A stretch of 64,000 nt of DNA. Source: Rhizosaccharibacter radicis (GTDB lineage Bacteria; Pseudomonadota; Alphaproteobacteria; Acetobacterales; Acetobacteraceae). The notes beneath the pieces are model-generated. The model saw only the letters and a program-made list of their open reading frames with translations. It was not told where the DNA came from and searched no databases. The DNA lies in NCBI GenBank assembly GCA_024508355.1, contig JAMZEJ010000006.1, positions 62,001 through 126,000 on the forward strand, given 5' to 3'. Positions 11,316 to 20,573 of the stretch are shown here, piece by piece (within the stretch, counting starts at the first letter, position 1; the number at the start of each line of letters is the position of its first letter). A program made the position numbers and the translations under genes.

Positions 11316-11879
11316 CTACGCACACGTGGTGCCTTTTGACTGGTCGATGATGTGTTCGACTCTTGCAAACACATCGTCGATCTTCGACAGGAGGTTGGAC
11401 CTGTCTATATTGACGGTAATTGCGAACTCCCTTTTGTATACCCATTGAACAAGACAGGCCGGACTGATGACGTTGGCAGGCGCCATGCAAGAAGCCGTAG
11501 GACGCCATATAGAACCCAAGGTATTCTCGTAGATCGTTAGTCCTACGTTGGTATCAAAGGCAGCATATTGACCAAAGTCCAGACTTCTATTTATTCCCGT
11601 CAGGGTTGCCCTTATTAGTGGCGCTGTGACCCTGGGAACGAAGCGATCCACTCCGGCATCAACCGCTACTTGAATAACCTTTGGACCAGCGTTGGCGGTG
11701 AAGAGTGACGCCGCGGATCCACGCATAGACGGATATTTATAGACTAGCGTGACGCCTCCGATGGCTTGGGTTGAGGGAGACGTTCTCACAAACAGCAGAG
11801 CGTTTTTGGGAACGCAGAACGTTGCGGGACCGGATTTTATGAGGGCCAGCTCGGAGCTAGGTAGAAGACTCAATCGGGC
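11316..11879 (-). pseudogene. Unrecognised AT-richer coding remnant fused to transposase frame
   Basis: Directly after the last transposase residues (ATTWFWL) the same minus-strand frame continues for 187 codons to a stop at 11316. The translation looks like real protein: alternating hydrophobic stretches (AIGGVTLVYKYPSM, KVIQVAVDAGVDRFV, EFAITVNIDRSNLLSKIDDV) and balanced composition. Base composition is clearly AT-richer than the host genes, suggesting foreign origin. It is probably the 3' part of a gene cut by IS insertion; no matching 5' part lies on the other side of the IS. An internal ATG (reading MRGSAASLFTANAG) could start a smaller intact protein. Family unknown. Confidence 0.45.
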
Positions 11880-12630
11880 GAGCCAGAACCAAGTGGTTGC
11901 GACGAGTGCGATGGCGGAGAGGAAGTTCCTGGCGAGACGGTCATAGCGGGTGGCGATGCGGCGCCAGTCCTTCATCCTGCAGAACATGCGTTCCATGACG
12001 TTGCGCCGGCGGCAGGCGACGCGGTTGAGCGGACAGGGATGGCGACGGCTGCCATTGGAGGGGATGACGACCTCGGCGCCGGCCGCTTCCAAGGGGCCAC
12101 GGAGATGGTCCGCGTCATACGCCTTGTCCGCCAGCAGGCGCTGCGGTGTGGCAATGTTGTCGGGCAGCGGGGCGGCAACATCGATGTCGGCGACGTTGCC
12201 GGGCGTCAGGATGAAAGCGATCGGTCTGCCTTGAGCGTTGGCCACAACGTGGGCCTTGCTGGTCCGTCCGCCACGTGACCGACCGATCGCCTGCGCCTGT
12301 TCCCCTGTTCGAGCCAGCCGCGGATCGGTGGGCTTCGACGTGGGAGCTGTCAATGCCCGACTCGTCCGGGATGTTTCCGGCGGCTGCCAGACGCGCGAAC
12401 AGCTTGTGCCAGAGGCCCTGCGCGCTCCACCGGTTGTAGCGATCGTAGATCGTCGTGGTGGGTCCATACTCCGGTGGACGATCCTTCCACCGGCATCCCG
12501 ACCGTAACACGTGCAGGATGCCGCCGATGACGCGGCGGTCGTCCACGCGTGGCGCACCGGGCCGGTTCTTCGGCAGATGCGGCTCGAGAACAGCCCAGGC
12601 CTCATCGCTCAGCCAATTCAGATCGCTCAT
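11880..12630 (-). pseudogene. IS5-family transposase in two overlapping frames
   Basis: The first frame starts at ATG 12630 (MSDLNWLSDEAWAVLEPHLP ... DDRRVIGGILHVLRSGCRWKD ... SSHVEAHRS). The second carries the remainder (QAIGRSRGGRTSKAH, LLADKAYDADHLR, MERMFCRMKDWRRIATRYDR, ending ATTWFWL at 11880). Together they cover a normal ~250-residue IS5-type DDE transposase. The switch lies near 12305-12318 and needs a +1 (or -2) shift. Some IS5-family members use programmed frameshifting, but I see no A-run slippery site here, so it may be a mutation. The usual stop after FWL is missing. Terminal inverted repeats were not identified. Confidence 0.8.
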
Positions 12631-12673
12631 GCCAGCTACTCCCAAGCAGCCGCGAATCATGGAGCACAACACA

Positions 12674-12689
12674 GATCAATATGTTGATC
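12674..12689. repeat. Short palindrome upstream of the IS5-like transposase
   Basis: GATCAATATGTTGATC has perfect 6-base arms (GATCAA/TTGATC) around TATG, 44 bases upstream of the transposase ATG. It could be a regulatory site or part of the IS end; no matching copy was found at the other end. Confidence 0.25.
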
Positions 12690-12846
12690 AGGTTGTCAGC
12701 CTACGGCCGGTTCGCGCGCATGTCCGCGAACTTGCCCCCGTGCGTGCGGCGAACGGCGACGGCTTCTCTTCCACCGGTCTCACGACGCATTCCAGGCCTC
12801 TCGGAGGCTCGGCCGGCGGCAGCATCCAGAACCGGACGATCTCGTC

Positions 12847-14511
12847 TCAGGGCGGCGGCGCTACGGTTCGCACCGTCACCGCGACGGCCCGGTCGCCCAC
12901 CGCTGTCATTGCCAGGCCGCTCGGCGGCAGCACCCCCAGATCCACCGGTCCCGCATCGTCCAGCAGGATCGGCCCCGCCGCACCCCGCACCCTGATCGCA
13001 CCCTCGAAACTCAGAAAGAACCGCCGGCCGGGAGGAATGACGACCGGATCGCTCCACCGTCCCCCGGCGGGTGCCACGATCCGTGTCGGGTCGCCGGAAG
13101 CGGTCGCGCCGTCGGCCGCCGATCCATTCCCCCCACTGCTCCCGGACGGCATGGCAGCCGGCGCCAGTCCCGTTGCCGTTCCACCGATCCACAGCGTCCG
13201 CTCCTCGCCGGGCGCCAGCGTGATCTCCTGCGCCGGCAACATTCGGCCGTTCGACCAGGCGCGAATTCGGTAGCGCCCCGGGGGCAGGCTTTCCACGGTT
13301 CCGTCGCTGGGCAGGCGCCGCGTCCCGCCGTCGCTCGTCGCGGTCACCACCGCGGCCGGGTCCGGCGGGGCTGCGCGCACGCCCAGCCGCGCCGGCCGGG
13401 GGGTGGTGGCCAGCCGCAGATGCGACCGGGTCCGCTCCGGCAGCGTCACCGCGCGCGGGTGGGCACTCCAGCCATCCGAGCGCAGCTCCACCACGTGACG
13501 GCCCGGACGCACGTCCAGCACGTCGCCCGGCCGCCCCGCTTCCCGTCCATCCACCAGCACCGTTCCCCGAACGCCGGAGGCCACATCCACCACCAGCGTC
13601 GTCGGAGGCACCACCAGCCAGGACCACAGCAGGCCGCCTGCGCCAAGCACCAGCAGGGCCTGCCACAACCGCCGCACGGCCTTGTCCCGGTGCCGGGATC
13701 GTTGGTCAGCCGGCGGCACGGGGGATCGCGCGGGCGGCACGTTGCGCGGGTGCGACCATCCGCGTCGTCCCCGGGCATCCGCGACCGCCGATCCCGCCCA
13801 TGCCGTTTCCGCGCGCTTCAGGCCCGGCCGTTCCTCGCCGCGTGCAGACATGCGGCCATCGCGGGGGCCGGCCTGATGAGCGGAGGCGATACGCGCGAGC
13901 GCCGCGAGCAGCCTGCGTGGCAAAGAGGAGCTCCTGGCCCCTTGCCGGGCGGGTTGAGCCGTCCCGGCCGCTGCGTCCGGACCAAGTTGCTGGCCGTCGG
14001 GATTCGAGCGTCCCGATGATGAGGGGCGGAACGTTCCCTTCCCGGACCTCCTTCCGGGTGCATGATCGGCGTCGCCCCCGGTCGCGCCTGTGCTCGTTGC
14101 TTCCGTCGCAGCTGCGGCCGTGCCGGAACGCTCGTCTCCCGGCCGGGTGTCCGGATCGATGGCGGGACCTCCCGCCGTTGCCTGGCGCGGCGACGGATCG
14201 GAACCTGCCGCGACCTCAGGGGCCTGTTGCCAGTGCCGCGCCGCGACGGACGCGACCGCCGATATCGGCGGTGGGGCGGGCCGGTTGGATTCGGGAAGCG
14301 ATCCCGAAGCGGGGTCCTGGAGAACCCGATCGTCGCCCGCCGCATCGAAGCTGCCCAACGCAGCGCCTTGCCTTCCGGGCGGCTCGCCGGGATCGGTCGC
14401 GCCGTTCGTTCCTGCCATTGGCTGCGGCGTGCCGCAGAACGGGCAGAAGCGCACACGAGCGGCCAGGGAGCGCGCGCATGCCGCGCACCTGAGCGACGCG
14501 TCGCCCGTCAT
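12847..14511 (-). CDS. Zinc-ribbon membrane protein with PEGA-like repeats
   Basis: 555 residues. An N-terminal zinc ribbon (CAACARSLAARVRFCPFC, two CxxC pairs) is followed by ~230 residues of Gly/Pro/Ser/Ala-rich linker. A transmembrane segment (about 300-322, WQALLVLGAGGLLWSWLVV) precedes beta-rich C-terminal repeats resembling PEGA domains (GTVLVDGREAGRPGDVLDV, GRHVVELRSDG, PPGRYRIRAWSNG). Likely topology: cytoplasmic ribbon and linker, periplasmic repeats. The start overlaps the stop of the upstream exported protein as ATGA, which fixes the ATG at 14511. Function unknown; a role in envelope sensing or assembly is only inference. Confidence 0.7.
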   Translation of the reverse strand: MTGDASLRCAACARSLAARVRFCPFCGTPQPMAGTNGATDPGEPPGRQGAALGSFDAAGDDRVLQDPASGSLPESNRPAPPPISAVASVAARHWQQAPEVAAGSDPSPRQATAGGPAIDPDTRPGDERSGTAAAATEATSTGATGGDADHAPGRRSGKGTFRPSSSGRSNPDGQQLGPDAAAGTAQPARQGARSSSLPRRLLAALARIASAHQAGPRDGRMSARGEERPGLKRAETAWAGSAVADARGRRGWSHPRNVPPARSPVPPADQRSRHRDKAVRRLWQALLVLGAGGLLWSWLVVPPTTLVVDVASGVRGTVLVDGREAGRPGDVLDVRPGRHVVELRSDGWSAHPRAVTLPERTRSHLRLATTPRPARLGVRAAPPDPAAVVTATSDGGTRRLPSDGTVESLPPGRYRIRAWSNGRMLPAQEITLAPGEERTLWIGGTATGLAPAAMPSGSSGGNGSAADGATASGDPTRIVAPAGGRWSDPVVIPPGRRFFLSFEGAIRVRGAAGPILLDDAGPVDLGVLPPSGLAMTAVGDRAVAVTVRTVAPPP

Positions 14512-15236
14512 CCACCACGTCCGCAGGCGCGGACTGCCGGTCCGGCCGCCTCGCCACACGTGCCTGCAGACGGAATACGCGCCACCGCTCGTCGGGCCGC
14601 CGACAGAAGCGCCTCCGTCGGGGCTGCTTCCGGGGGCAACTGCTCGTCATGCTCGAACGCGAGCAGGGCGCGACGCATCCGGTCGTCGGTCGGCACGATC
14701 CCCGCATCCCCGTCCGGCAGGTAGCGCAAACGCCGCAGCGCCGCCGCGAGCGGTGCTGCCGGATCATCCGCGTCTGCCAGGATGGACGCTCGATCCGCGG
14801 CAGGGCCTGGCACCCACCGCCGGTCGAAGGTCCGGCATCGCTCGCCGGCGACGGCCACGCTCTGCTCGGGCGCGTGGATGACGTAGCGGAAGCCGCGGCA
14901 GGACGGATCGGACGGATCGGCAGAGGCGTCGGCCGCCACGGTCCCGGTCAGGCGACGGTCCGGCGACGACCAGTTGGCCGGGCGGCCATCCCCCCGTTCG
15001 AGCGCATCGCCCAGTGCCGGCAGCAGGAATGGCTGGGCGTCTTGGATCAAGGCGACGACGCCGTCGTTGCCCGCCGCCTCGCTGGCACGGGCGGGCGGCG
15101 CGCCCAGGATCGTCACGGCTGCAAGACCGACCACGGTCCGCAATGCCCTGCGCAAGCCCTCGACACTGGAACGTGCACGACGCGGCGAGGGGGAACTCCG
15201 ACCATGGCCGGCCGGCCGGCCCGGGTGCGGAGCCAT
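14508..15236 (-). CDS. Exported protein, surface-antigen-like and peptidoglycan-binding-like
   Basis: 242 residues from ATG 15236. A hydrophobic signal (LRRALRTVVGLAAVTILGAPPARA) predicts export. The middle SCRGFRYVIHAPEQSVAVAG ... ERCRTFDRRWV resembles the C-terminal domain of 17-kDa surface-antigen proteins. The C-terminal ALRRLRYLPDGDAGIVPTDD ... RMRRALLAFEHDEQLPPEAAP resembles a PG_binding_1 repeat. Other possible starts are ATG 15374 (overlapping the lpxB stop by 8 bases) and TTG 15155, which would give a compact signal peptide. The stop overlaps the next gene as ATGA. Confidence 0.65.
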   Translation of the reverse strand: MAPHPGRPAGHGRSSPSPRRARSSVEGLRRALRTVVGLAAVTILGAPPARASEAAGNDGVVALIQDAQPFLLPALGDALERGDGRPANWSSPDRRLTGTVAADASADPSDPSCRGFRYVIHAPEQSVAVAGERCRTFDRRWVPGPAADRASILADADDPAAPLAAALRRLRYLPDGDAGIVPTDDRMRRALLAFEHDEQLPPEAAPTEALLSAARRAVARIPSAGTCGEAAGPAVRACGRGG

Positions 15237-15366
15237 CGGCACGGTGGCGCCCCCGTTTCGGCCCGTCGCCGGGCACGGACCAGCTTCCCGTCCCCCGGAT
15301 TCAAGGCGGACGGTGGGGGTGGGCAGCCTTGCCGACGCGCCGGCGCCGCGCGCGGCCGCGTTCCCG

Positions 15367-17079
15367 TCAGGCATCCTGCCGAGCGGCCGAGCCGGCTTCC
15401 AGCAGGGCCAGGATCTCGCGGGCGGCCGCATCCGCCGGAAGATCGGCGCTGGGGGGACGCAGACTCTCCATCACCGCCGCGAAGCCCGCCCGCTGGGCGG
15501 CGGCGGCGGCGGGATCGCGCAACAACCGCAGGGTCTCGGCCGCTAGCACCGAGGGCCGGCATCGTTCCTGGAGCAGTTCCGGCACCAGCGCGCGTCCGGC
15601 CAGCAGGTTGACCATCGCGACGTGCGGCACGCGGATCAGCCGGCGCGCGATCGCCGCCGTGAGCGGGTTGACCCGGTAGGTCACCGCCATCGGCACGCCG
15701 GCGAGCGCCAGTTCCAGGGTGGAGGTGCCGCTCTTGGTCAGGGCGGCGCCGGCGGCGGCGAAGGCGTCGTGCTTGTCGGCGACGTCCGTGACCACCACTG
15801 GCCGGACGGGCCAGCGCGCCGCGGCCCGGTGCACCGCGGGGGCGACCACCGCCGAGGCGGCCACCACTGGCACCAGATCGGGAAGCATCCGCCGGAGCAG
15901 CCGCAGGGTCCTCCCGAACACCGGCAGCAGCCGGGGCACCTCGGACCGCCGGCTGCCGGGCATCAGCATCAGCACCGGCGCGCGCGCCGGGATGCCGTGC
16001 CTGGTCCGGAACCTCTCGCTATCGCCGGTATCGGCGCCGGATTGCAGCACCGGATGCCCCACGAAGCGGGCCTCTAGACCATGGCGGCCGAAAAAAGCCG
16101 GCTCGAACGGCAGCAGGCACAGCAGCCGGTCCCAGGTGCCCGGAAATTCCCGCACCCGGTGCTCCCGCCACGCCCAGACCTGCGGCGCTACATAGTGCAG
16201 CCGGGGGATCCCGAGCGGGGCGATGCGTCGCAGCAGCCGCAACGCGAACCCCGGGCTGTCGATCGTCACCACCACGTCGGGCCGGCGCGCACCCACGTCC
16301 GCCACCGCCTGGTCCAGCCTGCGCGACAGCGACCGGAGGCGCGGCAATATCTCCACCAGGCCCATCACCGCGAGATCGCGCAAGGGAAACAGGCTGCGAA
16401 GCCCCTGCTCCTCCATGCGGGGACCGCCGATCCCGGCGATCCGGATATCGGGCCGGGACCGCCGCAGCGACGCGATCAGCCGGGCGCCCAGCACGTCGCC
16501 GCTGGCCTCGCCCGCCAGCAGCCACACCAGGGGAGCACCCCCGCTCCCCGGCTCCGTCGCGGGCTCGCGCGCGGCGACCGGCGCGTCCGAGGCCGGTGCG
16601 CTCGATTGGGCGAGCGCATCATCCGGCTGGAAAGGGGCGGGTCCCGGGGGGTGGATCTCCACGGGGGCCGAGTCCGCGAGAACACGGGCCGCGAGGACAG
16701 GGGCGGTGGGGGCAGGGGCCGCAGGGGCGGGATCGGGCACGCGGGCCGCTCCTGTCCCGGTGGTGGCTCGCATCCCTGATGCGGCATCGGACCGCATCCG
16801 GGCAGGCGGGCCGGCCGGAAGACGCGAAGCCTCGCCCGGCAAGGCCCCGCGGAAGCCGCCCGGCGGCTTGCCGCGACCCGCTGCCGACGTCGTCCTCGCC
16901 GTGTGGCTGCCCGCGGGATCCACCGGCCTTTCAGCCGGTTCCGACGGGGTACCAGCCTCGCCGCCGGACACGCTTCTCCCCGTGCCGCCATCATCCGGCA
17001 TGACCGGCCGCTCGGCCGCTGGAACCTCGCCGGGCGACGGTTCCATCCCGCCGTCCGGCTCTGCCGCGTCAGCCGCCAT
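15367..17079 (-). CDS. lpxB: Lipid-A-disaccharide synthase with long N-terminal extension
   Basis: Condenses UDP-diacylglucosamine with lipid X to give lipid A disaccharide at the inner membrane. The core ([19 protein letters not shown] to the end, ~385 residues) is normal Lpx[52 protein letters not shown] and [12 protein letters not shown]. It is preceded by ~180 residues rich in Pro, Ala and Gly that LpxB normally lacks, in frame back to ATG 17079, which overlaps the hisI stop. Third-position GC in this stretch is lower than in the core, so it may be spacer with the real start downstream at a weak codon. Probably co-transcribed with hisI. Confidence 0.93.
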   Translation of the reverse strand: MAADAAEPDGGMEPSPGEVPAAERPVMPDDGGTGRSVSGGEAGTPSEPAERPVDPAGSHTARTTSAAGRGKPPGGFRGALPGEASRLPAGPPARMRSDAASGMRATTGTGAARVPDPAPAAPAPTAPVLAARVLADSAPVEIHPPGPAPFQPDDALAQSSAPASDAPVAAREPATEPGSGGAPLVWLLAGEASGDVLGARLIASLRRSRPDIRIAGIGGPRMEEQGLRSLFPLRDLAVMGLVEILPRLRSLSRRLDQAVADVGARRPDVVVTIDSPGFALRLLRRIAPLGIPRLHYVAPQVWAWREHRVREFPGTWDRLLCLLPFEPAFFGRHGLEARFVGHPVLQSGADTGDSERFRTRHGIPARAPVLMLMPGSRRSEVPRLLPVFGRTLRLLRRMLPDLVPVVAASAVVAPAVHRAAARWPVRPVVVTDVADKHDAFAAAGAALTKSGTSTLELALAGVPMAVTYRVNPLTAAIARRLIRVPHVAMVNLLAGRALVPELLQERCRPSVLAAETLRLLRDPAAAAAQRAGFAAVMESLRPPSADLPADAAAREILALLEAGSAARQDA

Positions 17080-17458
17080 AGAGCTCGTTCGGATCCCGTT
17101 CCGGCGCGGCGATCTCCACCGCACGCCCGTCGCGCACCGCGGTGAAGAAGCAGGAGCGGCGTCCGGTGTGGCAGGCGACGCCCGTCTGGTTCACCAGCAG
17201 CAGCACTGCGTCCGCGTCGCAATCGACCCGCAGCTCCACCAGCTCCTGCACCTGGCCGGAGGTTTCGCCCTTGCGCCAGAGCCGGTTGCGCGACCGGCTG
17301 AAGTAGCAGGCCCTGCCGGTACGCAGTGTCTCGGCCACCGCGTCGCGATTCATCCAGGCCAGCATCAGCACCTCGCCGGTGTCGTGCTGCTGCGCCACCG
17401 CCGCCACCAGCCCCTGGGCGTCGTATCGGAGGGATGCCGGATCGAAGCCGTCGCTCAC
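17069..17458 (-). CDS. hisI: Phosphoribosyl-AMP cyclohydrolase
   Basis: Opens the adenine ring of PR-AMP in histidine synthesis. 129 residues, full length for the single-domain form, with [29 protein letters not shown], the metal-binding [12 protein letters not shown] and [10 protein letters not shown]. Lies between ygfZ and lpxB on the minus strand; the lpxB frame starts inside its last codons. Confidence 0.96.
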   Translation of the reverse strand: MSDGFDPASLRYDAQGLVAAVAQQHDTGEVLMLAWMNRDAVAETLRTGRACYFSRSRNRLWRKGETSGQVQELVELRVDCDADAVLLLVNQTGVACHTGRRSCFFTAVRDGRAVEIAAPERDPNELYGG

Positions 17459-17555
17459 GACCGCGCCTCCGGAAGAAACGGCTCGCGCCCGGCGCGACGG
17501 CGGGAAATCCGGAAGGAGCGGCCCGCCGCCACGCCATCCTCCCCGGTGGAGCGCA

Positions 17556-18389
17556 TCACGACGCTTCCGCCGCTTCCGGCAGCCGCATCCAGTCCGGGAC
17601 GCGCACCGTCACGGCCAGGCCCTCCGCCGTCAGCGGCTGTCTCAGCCGGTCCAGCTTCACGGTCGCCAGTCCCAGCCCGTCGCGCGACGACCGCATGGTG
17701 CCGGCATCCAGCCCGTCCATGGTCAGCAGCGCCGTGCCCGGAACCGGCAGCGTCCCGTCCGCCCCCGTCACCGGCACCAGCCGCCGCTTCAACAGGCCCC
17801 GATAGCGCGTGCGTGCCGTCAGCTCCTGGCCCATGTAGCAGCCCTTGCTCCAGGACACGCCGTTCAGCTCGTCGAACCCCGCTTCCAGCAGCAGGCTCTT
17901 CTCCGCTTCCAGGTCCCGGCTTCCATCCGGCAAGCCGAGCAGCAGCCGATGCCGGTCCCAGTCGGCTTCCGATGCTTCCAGATCCTCCAGCGGCGCCTCT
18001 GACACGAGCCGCCAGCCGGCCGCCGCCAGACGCGGGTCCCGCGCGGCGATCGTTCCGGCCGCCGGTTCGGGATCCCCGTCCCAGCCCACCGAGACGTGCA
18101 GCGGCACCGGCTCCACCGCGACCCGGGCCCGCAGGCGGAACCGGGACAGCTTCTGTGCCAGCATCGGCGCCTGGGCGGCCTCGCAGTCCAGCAGCAGCCG
18201 GTCGGCGTCTGCCACCACGAAGAAATCCGCCAGCCACTTGCCCTGGGGCGTCAGCAGCGCGCTCCAGACCGCCTGGCCGGGCGGCACGGTGGCCACGTCG
18301 TTGGACACCAGGCCTTGCAGAAAGGAATGCCGGTCGGGGCCCGACACGGACAGCACGGCCCGGTCCGGCAGATGCGCGCGCTTGAACAT
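17556..18389 (-). CDS. ygfZ: Folate-binding protein YgfZ/GcvT-like
   Basis: 277 residues with the signature [12 protein letters not shown] and an N-terminal GcvT-like fold ([33 protein letters not shown]). YgfZ proteins use tetrahydrofolate to help assemble or repair certain Fe-S enzymes such as MiaB (family knowledge). The ATG at 18389 gives the usual start. The frame is open much further upstream but those residues have no similarity. It diverges from the heptosyltransferase-like gene. Confidence 0.92.
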   Translation of the reverse strand: MFKRAHLPDRAVLSVSGPDRHSFLQGLVSNDVATVPPGQAVWSALLTPQGKWLADFFVVADADRLLLDCEAAQAPMLAQKLSRFRLRARVAVEPVPLHVSVGWDGDPEPAAGTIAARDPRLAAAGWRLVSEAPLEDLEASEADWDRHRLLLGLPDGSRDLEAEKSLLLEAGFDELNGVSWSKGCYMGQELTARTRYRGLLKRRLVPVTGADGTLPVPGTALLTMDGLDAGTMRSSRDGLGLATVKLDRLRQPLTAEGLAVTVRVPDWMRLPEAAEAS

Positions 18390-18606
18390 GGAGCTGAAGG
18401 TGGGGGAGGCGGGCCGATCCGGCAATCCCGCCGGAAGCGTGGCGGACGGGGAAGGCGAGCCGCCGCGGCCGCGTCCATGGCGGCAGCCGTTCGGGTCCGC
18501 ACGGCTGCCGCCACGCCCGCCGCGTTCCCTCCGCGCGCGGGAAGGCCTACAGACGCGTGCGGGCGTCGCGACGGCGGCCCCATCCTGTTTCCCGGAGTGC
18601 GGCCCG

Positions 18607-19542
18607 CTGTTTCGCATCCTGTTCATCACCTCCACCAGGCTGGGCGATGCGGTGCTTTCCACCGGCCTGCTCCAGCACCTGCTGCGAACCCATCCGGATG
18701 CCCGGGTGACGGTGGCCTGTGGCCCGGTGGCAGCGCCCTTGTTCGAGCGGATGCCGGGGCGCGACCGGACGCTGGTGATGGAGAAGCGGCGGTTCGACCT
18801 GCACTGGCTGGCGCTGTGGCGCCGCTGCGTGCTTCGCCGCTGGGATCTGGTGGTGGATCTGCGCGGCTCGGCGGTGTCGTTCCTGTTGCCGGCCCGGCGC
18901 CGGGTGGTGATGCGTGGCGGCCGGCGGCCGGGGCATCGCACCCGCCACCTCGCCGCCGTTCTCGGGCTCGTGCCGCCGCCGCAGCCGGTGGTCTGGTTCT
19001 CCGACGCCGATTGCGACCGCGCCGATGCGTTGCTGCCGCCGAACGGCCCGCTGATCGGTCTCGGTCCGACCGCGAACTGGTCGGGCAAGGTCTGGCCCGC
19101 CGATCGCTTCGTGGCCCTGTTCGAGCGGATCGCGGCGATCATGCCGGGCGCCGTGCCGGTGGTGTTCGCCGGTCCGGGCGAGGCCGAGCGGGCGATGGCG
19201 CGGCCGGTGCTGGACGCGCTGCCGGGCGCGGTGGACCTGTGCGGTCGGCTCAGCCTGCCGCAGGTCGCCGCTTGCCTGTCCCGCTGCGCGCTGTTCGTGG
19301 GCAACGATTCCGGCCTGATGCACCTGTCCGCCGCGGCCGGGACGCCGACGCTGGGCCTGTTCGGTCCCAGCCGCAGCAGCGAGTACGCGCCCGCCGGTCC
19401 CCGCGCCGCGTTCGTGGAGGCACCCGGCGAGCCGGGAATCGCCCCCATCGCGGGGCTCTCGGTGGAGGATGCGTTGCGGGCGGCGACCGCCCTGCTGGAG
19501 CCGTCCGCGACGCCCCGGCCGGTGCCGGTGGGCGCCTCGTGA
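18607..19542 (+). CDS. Glycosyltransferase family 9 (heptosyltransferase-like)
   Basis: Transfers a sugar, often heptose, during LPS core assembly on the inner face of the inner membrane. The ~312-residue core has the GT9 start RILFITSTRLGDAVLSTGLL, WDLVVDLRGS, GPTANWSGKVWPADRFVAL and the C-terminal FVGNDSGLMHLSAAAGTPT with FGPS. No ATG, GTG or TTG lies at the expected position. The nearest in-frame option is CTG at 18607, and the nearest in-frame ATG is at 18388, overlapping the divergent ygfZ start and adding ~73 unlike residues. The stop overlaps the next gene as GTGA. Confidence 0.85.
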   Translation: MFRILFITSTRLGDAVLSTGLLQHLLRTHPDARVTVACGPVAAPLFERMPGRDRTLVMEKRRFDLHWLALWRRCVLRRWDLVVDLRGSAVSFLLPARRRVVMRGGRRPGHRTRHLAAVLGLVPPPQPVVWFSDADCDRADALLPPNGPLIGLGPTANWSGKVWPADRFVALFERIAAIMPGAVPVVFAGPGEAERAMARPVLDALPGAVDLCGRLSLPQVAACLSRCALFVGNDSGLMHLSAAAGTPTLGLFGPSRSSEYAPAGPRAAFVEAPGEPGIAPIAGLSVEDALRAATALLEPSATPRPVPVGAS

Positions 19543-20573
19543 GGATCGCCCATGTCATGGCGGGTTCGGCCGCCGGGGGCGCCGAGCTGTTCTTCGAACG
19601 GCTGTGCATCGCCCAGCACGAGAGCGGGCTGGAGGTGCTGCCGGTGATCCGACGGCAGCCGGCGCGCGAGCACAGGCTGCGAGCCGGCGGCCTGTCGCCC
19701 CGCACCCTCGCGTTCGGCGGGCGGGCGGACCTCCTGACTCCCATCCGTTTGCGCCGGGTGCTTCGCGACTACCGGCCCTCGGTCGCGGTGGCCTGGATGA
19801 GCCGCGCCGCGCGGGCGATGCCGCGCGGTCCGTGGACGGTGGTCGGGCGGCTGGGCGGTTTCTACGATCTTCGCCATTACCGACGTTGCCGCCATCTGGT
19901 GGGCAACACGGTCGGCATCGTGGACTGGATCCGGGCGCAAGGGTGGCCCGCGGATCGCGTCCACCACCTGCCGAACTTCGCGACCGATTTCGGCCGGGCG
20001 GTGCCGGCCAGGCCCCGAGCGATTCCAGCCGGCGCGCCCCTGGTGCTGGCGCTCGGCCGGCTGCACCGGAACAAGGCGTTCGACGTGCTGATCCGCGCCA
20101 TGCGCCACGCCCCGGAGGCGCATCTGCTGATCGCGGGCGAGGGGCCCGAGCGCCACGCGCTGCAAGCGCTCGCCGACGCCGAGGGGGTGGCCTCCCGGGT
20201 TCACATGCCCGGCTGGGCGGACGATGCCGGGGCGTTGATGGCCGCGGCCGATCTCCTGGTGTGCCCCTCCCGGCACGAGCCGCTGGGCAACGTGGTGATC
20301 GAGGCGTTCGGGGCAGGCGTGCCGGTGGTGGCCGCGCGATCCCAGGGACCATGCGAGATCATCCGGCCCGGCGAGGACGGGGTGCTGGTGCCGCTGGAGG
20401 ACCCGGATGCGCTCGGCGACGCGATCGCGCGGATCCTGCGCGACCGGGACACCGCCGATATGCTCGCGGCCAACGCGCGGCAGCGGTTCGACCGGGAGTT
20501 CTCCGCAGCACCGGTGCTGCAGCGCTGGCACGAGTTCCTTGAGATGGCGGGATCGACCCCATGTGCGGCATAG
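19539..20573 (+). CDS. Glycosyltransferase family 4
   Basis: 344 residues with a GT-B fold. The N-terminus IAHVMAGSAAGGAELFFERL is typical of GT4. The C-terminal half has LALGRLHRNKAFDVLIRAM, LLIAGEGPERHAL, and the nucleotide-sugar EX7E region PSRHEPLGNVVIEAFGAGVP. It starts at GTG 19539, coupled to the upstream GT9 gene by a GTGA overlap, and its end overlaps the asparagine synthase start by 13 bases. Together the three genes probably make and modify a surface glycan; the substrate is not deducible. Confidence 0.93.
   Translation: MRIAHVMAGSAAGGAELFFERLCIAQHESGLEVLPVIRRQPAREHRLRAGGLSPRTLAFGGRADLLTPIRLRRVLRDYRPSVAVAWMSRAARAMPRGPWTVVGRLGGFYDLRHYRRCRHLVGNTVGIVDWIRAQGWPADRVHHLPNFATDFGRAVPARPRAIPAGAPLVLALGRLHRNKAFDVLIRAMRHAPEAHLLIAGEGPERHALQALADAEGVASRVHMPGWADDAGALMAAADLLVCPSRHEPLGNVVIEAFGAGVPVVAARSQGPCEIIRPGEDGVLVPLEDPDALGDAIARILRDRDTADMLAANARQRFDREFSAAPVLQRWHEFLEMAGSTPCAA

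Noticed and set aside
10999..12700. Second att copy of the tRNA-Ser 3' end
   Set aside because: Scanned for CACCCTCTCCGCCA-like sequence downstream; only short, uninformative matches such as CTCTCCG were seen.
14900..14930. Tandem GGATCGGAC-like units
   Set aside because: Two short copies inside a coding frame (Asp-Pro-Ser repeats); ordinary local duplication.
17556..20531. A 991-codon minus-strand frame
   Set aside because: Only its last 277 codons (YgfZ) are real; the rest is antisense to the plus-strand glycosyltransferase genes.
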